A stretch of DNA of 5,045 nucleotides from DATLYH01 sp035575035 (GTDB taxonomy: Bacteria > Planctomycetota > Planctomycetia > Gemmatales > Gemmataceae). The notes under the pieces were generated by a model. The model searched no databases, was not told where the DNA came from, and was given only the letters and a program-made list of their open reading frames with translations. Position numbers and translations under genes: made by a program. Location of the stretch: positions 1 to 5,045 of the forward strand of contig DATLYH010000119.1 in NCBI GenBank assembly GCA_035575035.1, in the 5' to 3' direction. Below, piece after piece: positions 1-5,045 of the stretch (the stretch's first letter is position 1; each line of letters starts with the position of its first letter).

Positions 1-5
1 GGAGG
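1..5 (+). promoter_or_regulatory. Ribosome binding site of hicB
   Basis: GGAGG sits 7 nt before the ATG at 13, which is ideal Shine-Dalgarno spacing. It fixes the hicB start and shows that the gene is complete although it begins at the window edge. The promoter would lie outside the window. Confidence 0.8.
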
Positions 6-12
6 ACGCTTC

Positions 13-219
13 ATGCCCCTGACGGTTGAGGTGGAGCAGGAAGATGATGGCCGCTGGTTGGCCGAGGTGCCCGAGTTGCCCGGCGTGCTAGCCTACGGCC
101 AAAACCGTAGGGAGGCCATCGATCGGGTGCAGGCCCTCGCACTGCGTGTGCTCGCCGACCGGCTCGAACACGGCGAGTCCGTCCCGCAAATGGGAAGCAT
201 CTTTGCGGTGTCGCCATGA
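13..219 (+). CDS. hicB: HicB-family antitoxin (short, single-domain form)
   Basis: Antitoxin expected to bind and neutralise the HicA ribonuclease encoded directly downstream. The 68-residue protein shows the usual HicB partial RNase H-like pattern: an N-terminal strand (LTVEVEQEDDGRWLAEVPELPG, residues 3-24, of which DGRW and the P-E-L-P-G turn are the most typical part), then a helix with REAIDRVQALALRVLADRL (residues 33-51), then a short tail. The family pattern is strand, strand, 'A-x-G-x-(T/N)-x-x-E-A', helix, and here it reads AYGQNRREA. HicB proteins of 100 or more residues add a C-terminal DNA-binding domain; this one ends too early to have one, so it probably cannot repress its own promoter alone. 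It starts after a perfect GGAGG. Its stop overlaps the hicA start by 4 nt, so the two are translationally coupled, with antitoxin made first. The family call is confident; activity is inferred. Confidence 0.88.
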   Translation: MPLTVEVEQEDDGRWLAEVPELPGVLAYGQNRREAIDRVQALALRVLADRLEHGESVPQMGSIFAVSP

Positions 220-431
220 GCCGTTGGCCCGCAACCAGGGCGCGGCGGGTGCTGGCTGCCCTGCTGCGGATCGGGTGGAGCATCAAACGGCAGGCAGGCG
301 GATCGCACAAGGTGCTCGAGCGAGCTGGCTGGCCGGACTTCGTGTTCGCGTTCCATGACGATGCGGAAATCGGACCGCGAATGCTCGCCCGCATCGCCAA
401 ACATACCGGGTTGCAACCCAGCGACCTGTGA
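216..431 (+). CDS. hicA: HicA-family toxin (mRNA interferase)
   Basis: Small double-stranded-RNA-binding-like toxin; known HicA proteins cleave mRNA and stop translation. The 71-residue product follows the family order: helix 1 (residues 5-19, ATRARRVLAALLRIGW), a strand, the GSHKV motif, two further strands (DFVFAFHDD, residues 41-49), then a C-terminal helix IGPRMLARIAKHTGL. His31 in G-G-S-H-K matches the catalytic histidine of the family. The typical HicA end 'E-I-x-x-x-x-L-x-x-I-x-K-x-x-G-L' is readable from residue 52 on. The start ATG overlaps the hicB stop (ATGA), and no separate ribosome binding site is evident, so translation probably depends on hicB. Length is within the usual range for HicA. 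The gene looks intact. The antitoxin-first order is the reverse of the E. coli hicAB operon. Confidence 0.88.
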   Translation: MSRWPATRARRVLAALLRIGWSIKRQAGGSHKVLERAGWPDFVFAFHDDAEIGPRMLARIAKHTGLQPSDL

Positions 432-467
432 GAACGCAGGCTTGCTATGGCGCTACGGTGACTGACT

Positions 468-471
468 GGAG
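468..471 (+). promoter_or_regulatory. Weak ribosome binding site deciding the doxX start
   Basis: GGAG lies 12 nt before the ATG at 484. An in-frame TTG at 472 touches this motif directly and could not use it, so ATG 484 is the better start. The spacing is somewhat long, so initiation may be weak. No convincing promoter could be seen in the 52 bp between hicA and this gene. Confidence 0.45.
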
Positions 472-483
472 TTGATCGACCCC

Positions 484-1665
484 ATGACCCGACTGACCCC
501 CGCTCTCCTGGTTGTGCTCCGGCTGGCCATCGGCTGGCACCTGTTGTTCGCCGGGGTCGAGAAGCTCCGCAAGGATTCCTGGAGCAGCGAGGGCTATCTG
601 CGCGAGGCGTCGGGGCCGCTGGCTCCCGCCTTCCGCGAGCTGGCCGGTGATCCGCTCGTGGATCAGCTGACCCTTCTGCCCATCCCCGCCAATGCCGACC
701 TCACCCGCGAGTCGCTTCAGCAGTACCTGCCGCCCGCGCTGGCGAAGGACTGGGACGCCTACTTCGAACAGTTCGTCCAGTTCTACCACCTCGACGACCA
801 GGACCGGGAGCGGGCCAGGGCAAAGCTCGAGCAACAGAAGGACCAGACGGCCCGCTGGCTCCTGAGCGGCACCCGGAAGGTGCGGAAGATCAGTCCCAGC
901 GGCTCGGCGGCGGAGGTTGAGCTGACGACGCCGCAGCGGCTCAAGGAGTATCAGGAGAAGGTGGCCGAGCTGCGCCGCCTGGAGCGGGAAGAGATCGCTC
1001 CCGTCGAGGGGACCATTTACCAGGAGCTGGTCCAGAAGAAGGCGGACACGGTCAAGGCGGAGATCAACCGGATGCGGGCCGACCTGCGGGCCGACCTGAA
1101 CGCCCAGACGGCGCGGATGAAATCGGCCCTGAAGGAGGTGCTCACCGCGCAGCAGCTGGAAGAGTACGGCGACATGCCCGAGCCGCCGCGCAGCCGATGG
1201 CTGCAATGGCGGCGCTGGACCGAGTGGACCCGGCTCGACTGGACCGATGCCCTGGTCGTGGTCGGACTGCTGACGGCAGGCGTCCTGCTCCTGGTCGGCC
1301 TGTTCACCCGTTTCGCCTGCCTGCTCGGGGCCTTCCTGCTGCTGCTGTTCTACCTGCCGGCGATGCCGTTGCCGGGCATCCCGGAAAGCCTGCGCACCGA
1401 GGGCTACCCGTTCATCAACAAAAACATCATCGAGATGCTGGCGTTGCTAATGCTGGCCACCACGTCCAGCGGCCGGTGGGTCGGCCTGGACGGGTTGGTG
1501 CAGTTCCTCAACCCGCGGCGCCGGCAGCGTCAGCCGCCGCCTGCGCCGCGCGGCTGGTCCGGCCGACCAGCCGAGGTGGCGACCGTCGCCGCCGAACCCG
1601 CGGACCCCGGCGGCCCTGTTTCCATGCAACCCCCGATCCGGAGAGATACCAGTCATGGCCATTGA
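484..1665 (+). CDS. DoxX-family membrane protein with large extracytoplasmic insertion
   Basis: Four-helix DoxX-like inner-membrane protein of 393 residues; ordinary DoxX proteins have about 130-170. TM1 is at about 6-25 (ALLVVLRLAIGWHLLFAGVEK), TM2 at about 255-273, TM3 at about 276-295 and TM4 at about 312-328. The family-typical features are the R-L-x-x-G-W-H-L-L-F-A-G-x-E-K stretch in TM1, the G-L-F-T-R-F turn after TM2 and the N-K-N-I-I-E-M-L-A-L before TM4. Between TM1 and TM2 lie some 225 mostly helical, charged residues with a likely coiled coil at about 150-225 and LTxxQ motifs at 147-151 and 220-224. In the usual DoxX topology this loop faces the periplasm. The tail after residue 344 is Arg/Pro/Ala-rich and looks disordered. 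The gene overlaps the following oxidoreductase start by 11 bp, so the two form an operon. DoxX proteins are linked to redox and sulfur or oxidative-stress functions in some bacteria; the substrate here is unknown. Confidence 0.85.
   Translation: MTRLTPALLVVLRLAIGWHLLFAGVEKLRKDSWSSEGYLREASGPLAPAFRELAGDPLVDQLTLLPIPANADLTRESLQQYLPPALAKDWDAYFEQFVQFYHLDDQDRERARAKLEQQKDQTARWLLSGTRKVRKISPSGSAAEVELTTPQRLKEYQEKVAELRRLEREEIAPVEGTIYQELVQKKADTVKAEINRMRADLRADLNAQTARMKSALKEVLTAQQLEEYGDMPEPPRSRWLQWRRWTEWTRLDWTDALVVVGLLTAGVLLLVGLFTRFACLLGAFLLLLFYLPAMPLPGIPESLRTEGYPFINKNIIEMLALLMLATTSSGRWVGLDGLVQFLNPRRRQRQPPPAPRGWSGRPAEVATVAAEPADPGGPVSMQPPIRRDTSHGH
1551..1573 (+). other. Perfect 9-bp inverted repeat inside the doxX tail
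   Basis: CGGCTGGTC (1551-1559) and GACCAGCCG (1565-1573) pair perfectly around a 5-nt loop. The hairpin falls in the part of doxX that encodes the low-complexity tail, about 80 nt before the oxidoreductase start. It has no following T-run, so it is not a standard terminator. It may be an mRNA processing or stability element, or chance in GC-rich sequence. Confidence 0.35.
1640..1643 (+). promoter_or_regulatory. Ribosome binding site of the oxidoreductase gene
   Basis: GGAG followed by AGA lies 11 nt before the ATG at 1655, inside the last codons of doxX. It supports the start at 1655 and shows that the downstream gene can be initiated independently while still coupled to doxX termination. 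Confidence 0.6.
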
Positions 1666-3289
1666 CCTCACTCCCGAACAGCGCAAGATCGGCCAGGAGA
1701 ATTTCCAGCGGGCCGTCGGCCAGCTCGGCCTGACCCGCCGCGACTTCATGAAGGGCCTCTTGGCCGCCGGCGCCGCCGTGCCGATCGGCGCCGCTGCTTA
1801 CTATGGCTACAGCCTCGACAAGCTCGCCGGCAAACCGGTCAAGGCCGGCCTGATCGGCGCCGGCGATGAAGGCGGCGTCCTGGTCGGCGAGCACAATCCG
1901 AAGTACCTCGAATTCGTTGCTTACTGCGACATCCGCCCGTCCAACCAGAAGCGCATCTTCGAAGACGAGAAGGCCCGCAACCCCAACAGCCTGCGGCGCG
2001 GCTTCAAGTTCCACTACGGCAGCGACTGCGCCAAGCGGATCAAGTTCTACGAGGACTACCGCAAGCTTCTGGAAGACCCGGACATCGAGGCGGTGGTCAT
2101 TGCCCTTCCCTTGCACCTGCATGCTCCGGTCGCTATCGACGCCATGAAGGCCGGCAAACATGTGCTGTGCGAGAAGCTGATGGCCTGGAACATTGAGCAG
2201 TGCAAGGACATGATCCGGGTCGCCGCCGAGACCGACCGGGTGCTGTCGATCGGCCATCAGCGGCACTACAGCATGCTCTATGCCCACGCGGTCGAGGTGC
2301 TCCGTGCCGGCGTGCTCGGCGACATCAAGCACATCCGCGCCTTGTGGCATCGCAACAACACCTGGCCGCAGCTCGACAAGAACGGCAAGGAGATCCCCGG
2401 CAGCATCCGCGACTCGTGGCGGCCGGAAATCAAGGAGGAGGATCGCAAGGCGCTGGAGGGGCGGATCCGGCAACTGGGCTACAAGAGCATCGAGGAGTTG
2501 GTGCGCTGGCGGCTGTACCGGCGGACGGGCGGCGGGCTGATGGCCGAACTCGGCAGCCACCAACTCGACGCTTGCAGCATCTTCCTGACGGCGCTGGCCC
2601 GCAAGAATTACCCGGGCGCCGGCGAGGACTTCAAGCTGATGCCGCTGGCGGTCAGCGGTGTCGGCGGCAAGTACTTCTACAAGGATGACCGCGAGGTGGA
2701 GGACCACGTTTTCGTCACCTTCGAGTTCCCCGGCCCCAACTATTACGCCGACGAGACGATGAGCCAGGTCAAGGACAAGGATGACATCGTGGTGGTGACC
2801 TACTCCTCGATCAACACCAATCAGTTCGAGCCTTACGGCGAGTGCCTGATGGGGACGCGCGCCAGCATGGTGGTGGAGATGGAGCAGAATGTGATGCTCT
2901 ATCCGGAGCGGGGCGGCCGGTCGATGGCGGTGACGGTGAGCACCAGCGGCGGCCAGCCGGCGTTGGACTCGGCCGGCTCCGGCCCAGCGGCGGTCCAGGC
3001 GCAGGACATCGGCCAGGCGGCCCTGCGCGGTCCGGTCAGCCGCGGCTACCGCGAGGAGATGGAGCACTTCGCCTACTGCGTCCGCATGTGGGACCAGGGG
3101 GCTTCCCGGAGCGATCGGCCGCGGCCGCGCTGCCACGGCCAGGTGGCGATGGCCGACGCTATCATCGCTCTGACCGCCAATCAGGCGATGAAGAAGCAGC
3201 AGCGGATCGCCTTCCGCAAGGAGTGGTTCGACCCGGCCTCGCCGGAAGTGCCCGACCCTGACATGAAGCCGGAGTACATCACAGCGTAG
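1655..3289 (+). CDS. Tat-exported Gfo/Idh/MocA-family oxidoreductase
   Basis: NAD(P)-dependent dehydrogenase or sugar oxidoreductase of 544 residues, longer than the usual 330-450. A twin-arginine motif T-R-R-D-F-M-K (27-33) and a hydrophobic stretch (34-52) indicate export of the folded enzyme; a possible A-A-A cleavage site is at 46-48, or the segment stays as an anchor. The Rossmann fold follows: G-L-I-G-A-G-D-E-G-G (65-74), the strand end V-A-Y-C-D (88-92), A-L-P-L-H-L-H-A (150-157) and G-K-H-V-L-C-E-K (167-174). The family EKP motif reads EKL here, as I recall from related planctomycete proteins. The C-terminal sheet domain carries G-G-G-L-M-A-E-L-G-S-H-Q-L-D (292-305) with His302 and Asp305 in the expected active-site places. 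A charged insertion (about 240-290) and a Gly/Ser/Ala linker (about 427-460) account for the extra length. It is co-translated with the DoxX protein upstream. The substrate is not determinable; sugars or inositol-like polyols are family norms. Confidence 0.9.
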   Translation: MAIDLTPEQRKIGQENFQRAVGQLGLTRRDFMKGLLAAGAAVPIGAAAYYGYSLDKLAGKPVKAGLIGAGDEGGVLVGEHNPKYLEFVAYCDIRPSNQKRIFEDEKARNPNSLRRGFKFHYGSDCAKRIKFYEDYRKLLEDPDIEAVVIALPLHLHAPVAIDAMKAGKHVLCEKLMAWNIEQCKDMIRVAAETDRVLSIGHQRHYSMLYAHAVEVLRAGVLGDIKHIRALWHRNNTWPQLDKNGKEIPGSIRDSWRPEIKEEDRKALEGRIRQLGYKSIEELVRWRLYRRTGGGLMAELGSHQLDACSIFLTALARKNYPGAGEDFKLMPLAVSGVGGKYFYKDDREVEDHVFVTFEFPGPNYYADETMSQVKDKDDIVVVTYSSINTNQFEPYGECLMGTRASMVVEMEQNVMLYPERGGRSMAVTVSTSGGQPALDSAGSGPAAVQAQDIGQAALRGPVSRGYREEMEHFAYCVRMWDQGASRSDRPRPRCHGQVAMADAIIALTANQAMKKQQRIAFRKEWFDPASPEVPDPDMKPEYITA

Positions 3290-3329
3290 GGGAAACCGGA
3301 ACCGGGCCCTCGCGGCGGCGCGATTCGGC

Positions 3330-3367
3330 GGGCCGGGGCCGGAACCACGGGGTTTCGGCTCCGGCCC
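3330..3367 (+). terminator. Strong 17-bp hairpin, probable end of the doxX-oxidoreductase operon
   Basis: GGGCCGGGGCCGGAACC (3330-3346) pairs over its full 17 positions with 3351-3367 around the loop ACGG. Fifteen pairs are Watson-Crick and two are G-U (3342/3355 and 3337/3360). It starts 41 nt after the oxidoreductase stop. The run that follows is TGCTCATTCCCC, not a T-tract, so it is either a U-poor intrinsic terminator or a 3'-end stabilising hairpin with Rho acting downstream. The G-U pairs become A-C mismatches on the opposite strand, so the structure favours + strand RNA. Confidence 0.65.
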
Positions 3368-3444
3368 TGCTCATTCCCCTATCCCAACGTCCCCCGCCGG
3401 ACCAGGACTGCCGAACTCCGCAAACCCTAATCAGGCTGGAAGCG

Positions 3445-3464
3445 GCTGCCGCACTCGCGGCGGC
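3445..3464 (+). promoter_or_regulatory. Leader hairpin just before the glpK ribosome binding site
   Basis: GCTGCCGC (3445-3452) pairs with GCGGCGGC (3457-3464) around the loop ACTC, with one U-G pair (3447/3462). It ends 4 nt before the Shine-Dalgarno GGAGGG. It may influence translation of glpK or be the trace of a transcribed leader. The remainder of 3290-3482 outside the two hairpins shows no gene and no promoter that I could defend. Confidence 0.35.
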
Positions 3465-3468
3465 TCTC

Positions 3469-3474
3469 GGAGGG
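3469..3474 (+). promoter_or_regulatory. Ribosome binding site deciding the glpK start
   Basis: GGAGGG lies 8 nt before the ATG at 3483 but only 2 nt before the in-frame ATG at 3477. The second is too close for normal initiation, so 3483 is the preferred start, and the protein begins MVASHLLAIDQGTTSTR. Confidence 0.7.
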
Positions 3475-3482
3475 TCATGCTA

Positions 3483-4979
3483 ATGGTTGCTTCCCACTTG
3501 TTGGCCATCGATCAGGGCACGACCAGCACGCGGGCCGTGGTCTACGATGCGGCCGGCCGGGCGCGGGGCAGCGCCGCGCAGGAGTTCACGCAGCACTACC
3601 CCTCCCCCGGCTGGGTCGAGCATGACCCCGAGGAAATCTGGCAATCGGTGGCCGCCGTGGTCCCGCGGGCACTCGCCCAGGCCAAGGTTGAGCCGGCCAA
3701 CCTGGCGGCGGTTGGCCTGACCAACCAGCGCGAGACCGTCGTGATGTGGGAGCGCTCGACCGGGCGGCCCGTCGGCCGGGCCATCGTCTGGCAGGATCGC
3801 CGCACCGCCGACTTCTGCCGGCAGCACCAATCCGATGAAGCCTGGCTCTACCAGCGCACCGGGCTGGTGCTCGATCCGTACTTCTCGGCGACCAAGCTCC
3901 GCTGGATGCTGGAACACAACGCCGAGTGGCGTGGTCCGGCCGAGGCGGGGCGGCTGGCCTGCGGCACCATTGACAGTTGGTTGATCTGGCGGCTGACCGG
4001 CGGCCGGGTCCATGCCACCGATAGGACCAATGCCTCGCGGACGCTTCTGTTAAACCTGCAAACCGCCGCCTGGGATGACGAGCTATGTCGCTACTTCAGC
4101 GTGCCGCGGGCGCTCCTGCCGGATGTCCGCCCCAGCGCCGCCGACTTTGGCACCACGGCCGGCCTCGATTTCCTGCCCGACGGTCTGCCGATCGCGGGGG
4201 TGGCCGGCGACCAGCAGGCGGCCCTGTTCGGGCAGTGCGGCTTCACCGCGGGCGAGGCCAAATGCACCTACGGCACCGGAGCGTTCTTCCTGCTGCACAC
4301 CGGCGACCGGCCGACGCTGTCGCGGCATCGGCTGCTGGCGACGCTGGCTTGCAGTCTGGACGGTCGGCCGCAGTACGCCCTGGAGGGGAGCGTCTTTGTC
4401 GCCGGTGCCGCGGTGCAATGGCTGCGTGACGGCTTGCGGTTGTTCGATCAGGCGGCCGCGGTCGAGAACCTGGCGGCGGTGTCCGACCCGGCGCAGCCGG
4501 TGATCTTCGTGCCGGCCCTGGTGGGGCTGGGAGCACCGCACTGGGTGCCGGAGGCGCACGGCGTGCTGTTCGGCCTGACCCGGGGGACGACCGCCGCCGA
4601 CCTGGCCCGGGCGGCGCTGGAGGGAGTAGCATTCCAGGTGGCTGATCTGGTCGAGGCGGCGGCCGGCGACGCGGGGCAGCGCCTCGGTGCCCTGCGCGTC
4701 GATGGCGGCATGGCCCGGAACGCCTGGTTCCTTCAGTGTCAGGCTGATATCCTGGGATTGCCGGTCTTGCAAGCGCCCGAGAGCGAATCGACCGCGCTGG
4801 GGGCGGCCTTCCTGGCGGGGCTGAAGGCGGGCGTCTGGCCGGACCAGGAGGACCTGCGCCGGCTGGTGCAGCAGCCGCGCCGCTTCGAGCCGGCCCTGCC
4901 GGAGGACCAGCGGCGCTTCCGGCTGGAGCAATGGCGCAAGGCGGTGCAGGCGGTGATCGCGTTTTACACGACCCCTTAG
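3483..4979 (+). CDS. glpK: Glycerol kinase
   Basis: Cytoplasmic FGGY-family kinase that turns glycerol and ATP into sn-glycerol 3-phosphate, feeding glycolysis and lipid synthesis. The 498 residues match the usual 495-505. Domain I opens with the ATP-site loop A-I-D-Q-G-T-T-S-T-R (8-17). The glycerol-binding set is complete: R83 and E84 in T-N-Q-R-E-T, Y133, and the catalytic base D243 in A-G-D-Q-Q-A-A-L-F-G-Q. FGGY signature 1 reads Y-F-S-A-T-K-L-R-W-M-L-E-H (133-145), and signature 2 spans about 360-380. The adenine-side motif D-G-G-M-A-R-N (407-413) is present. The E. coli regulatory loop G-G-K-G-G-T-R, which binds fructose-1,6-bisphosphate, is replaced by a L-D-F-L-P-D-G segment (228-234), and the histidine phosphorylated in Firmicutes enzymes is also missing. 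No glpF or glpD lies alongside; the preceding hairpins suggest a separate transcription unit. Other FGGY kinases are unlikely given the match. Confidence 0.96.
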   Translation: MVASHLLAIDQGTTSTRAVVYDAAGRARGSAAQEFTQHYPSPGWVEHDPEEIWQSVAAVVPRALAQAKVEPANLAAVGLTNQRETVVMWERSTGRPVGRAIVWQDRRTADFCRQHQSDEAWLYQRTGLVLDPYFSATKLRWMLEHNAEWRGPAEAGRLACGTIDSWLIWRLTGGRVHATDRTNASRTLLLNLQTAAWDDELCRYFSVPRALLPDVRPSAADFGTTAGLDFLPDGLPIAGVAGDQQAALFGQCGFTAGEAKCTYGTGAFFLLHTGDRPTLSRHRLLATLACSLDGRPQYALEGSVFVAGAAVQWLRDGLRLFDQAAAVENLAAVSDPAQPVIFVPALVGLGAPHWVPEAHGVLFGLTRGTTAADLARAALEGVAFQVADLVEAAAGDAGQRLGALRVDGGMARNAWFLQCQADILGLPVLQAPESESTALGAAFLAGLKAGVWPDQEDLRRLVQQPRRFEPALPEDQRRFRLEQWRKAVQAVIAFYTTP

Positions 4980-5003
4980 TGAAAAAGAGGCAGTACCTTT
5001 GTG

Positions 5004-5045
5004 GCGAGCGGCCGATGTCAGCCGGCCGGTGTGCGAGCGGCCGGT
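5004..5045. repeat. Partial GC-rich palindromic extragenic repeat, at least 1.4 units
   Basis: GCGAGCGGCCG occurs at 5004-5014 and again at 5033-5043, a 29-bp period. Within the first unit CGGCCG (5009-5014) and CGGCCG (5023-5028) form a 6-bp stem around the loop ATGTCAGC. The second unit is cut by the window edge. Short palindromes of this general form recur between genes in planctomycete genomes as I recall; copy number here cannot be seen. It begins 24 nt after the glpK stop and may also act at the glpK mRNA 3' end. Confidence 0.55.

Noticed and set aside
472..483. TTG at 472 as the doxX start
   Set aside because: It abuts the only GGAG motif (468-471), leaving no room for ribosome spacing; ATG 484 fits better and begins right before TM1.
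445..1206. A 253-codon minus-strand open frame opposite doxX
   Set aside because: The translation is Leu/Arg/Gln-rich with no recognisable motif, and the opposite strand encodes a coherent DoxX protein.
1667..1684. LTPEQR near the oxidoreductase N-terminus as a second Spy/CpxP-type motif
   Set aside because: It stands alone, lies in the cytoplasmic n-region before the twin-arginine signal, and lacks a partner motif at Spy-like spacing.
1508..3136. A 542-codon open frame on the minus strand
   Set aside because: It is the mirror of the oxidoreductase gene. High GC suppresses stop codons in the antisense frame, and the translation is His/Ala/Leu-rich with no domain, whereas the + strand shows clear Tat, Rossmann and active-site motifs.
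3055..3160. Possible frameshift in the oxidoreductase near the D-R-P-R-P-R-C-H stretch
   Set aside because: The frame stays open and returns at once to family-like sequence (V-A-M-A-D-A-I-I-A-L); the arginine-rich stretch fits as a surface loop.
3290..3476. A promoter for glpK in the intergenic region
   Set aside because: No -35/-10 pair at acceptable spacing could be defended by eye in this GC-rich stretch, and promoter consensus in the suspected lineage is not well fixed.
4083..4931. A 282-codon minus-strand open frame opposite glpK
   Set aside because: It lies entirely within a well-supported glycerol kinase and has the biased composition of an antisense shadow.

Overview
This is a GC-rich, densely coded stretch with every gene on the + strand. 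The likely source is a planctomycete (Planctomycetota, perhaps near the Gemmatales). The lineage call is inference. It rests on a Tat-signalled Gfo/Idh/MocA oxidoreductase directly behind a long DoxX-type membrane protein, the twin-arginine context TRRDFMKG, and a GC-rich palindromic extragenic repeat at the right edge. No rRNA or marker gene is present to confirm it.

Layout: (1) 1-431 holds a compact toxin-antitoxin pair in antitoxin-first order, hicB then hicA, with an ATGA overlap. (2) 484-3289 holds a two-gene operon: a DoxX-family membrane protein with a very large insertion between its first and second membrane helices, then a Tat-exported Gfo/Idh/MocA oxidoreductase whose start lies inside the doxX end (11-bp overlap). 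(3) 3290-3482 is non-coding. It has a strong 17-bp hairpin that probably ends the operon, then a smaller hairpin just before the next ribosome binding site. (4) 3483-4979 is a full-length glycerol kinase, glpK, with its substrate-binding and catalytic residues intact. (5) 4980-5045 is the start of a short palindromic repeat cut by the window edge.

How the parts relate: hicBA is self-contained and probably unrelated to its neighbours. The DoxX protein and the oxidoreductase are very likely translated together and both act at the cell envelope, one in the membrane and one exported as a folded NAD(P)-type enzyme. Their substrate cannot be read from the sequence. glpK supplies glycerol-3-phosphate from glycerol; no glycerol facilitator or glycerol-3-phosphate dehydrogenase lies in the window, and the hairpin argues that it is a separate transcription unit.

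The point most worth following is the DoxX insertion. It carries two LTxxQ motifs 73 residues apart around a charged helical stretch, which recalls the Spy/CpxP periplasmic chaperone and stress-sensor fold. I see no CRISPR array, insertion sequence, tRNA or rRNA. Most genes belong to recognisable families, so novelty here lies in domain architecture and regulation, not in an unknown gene cluster.
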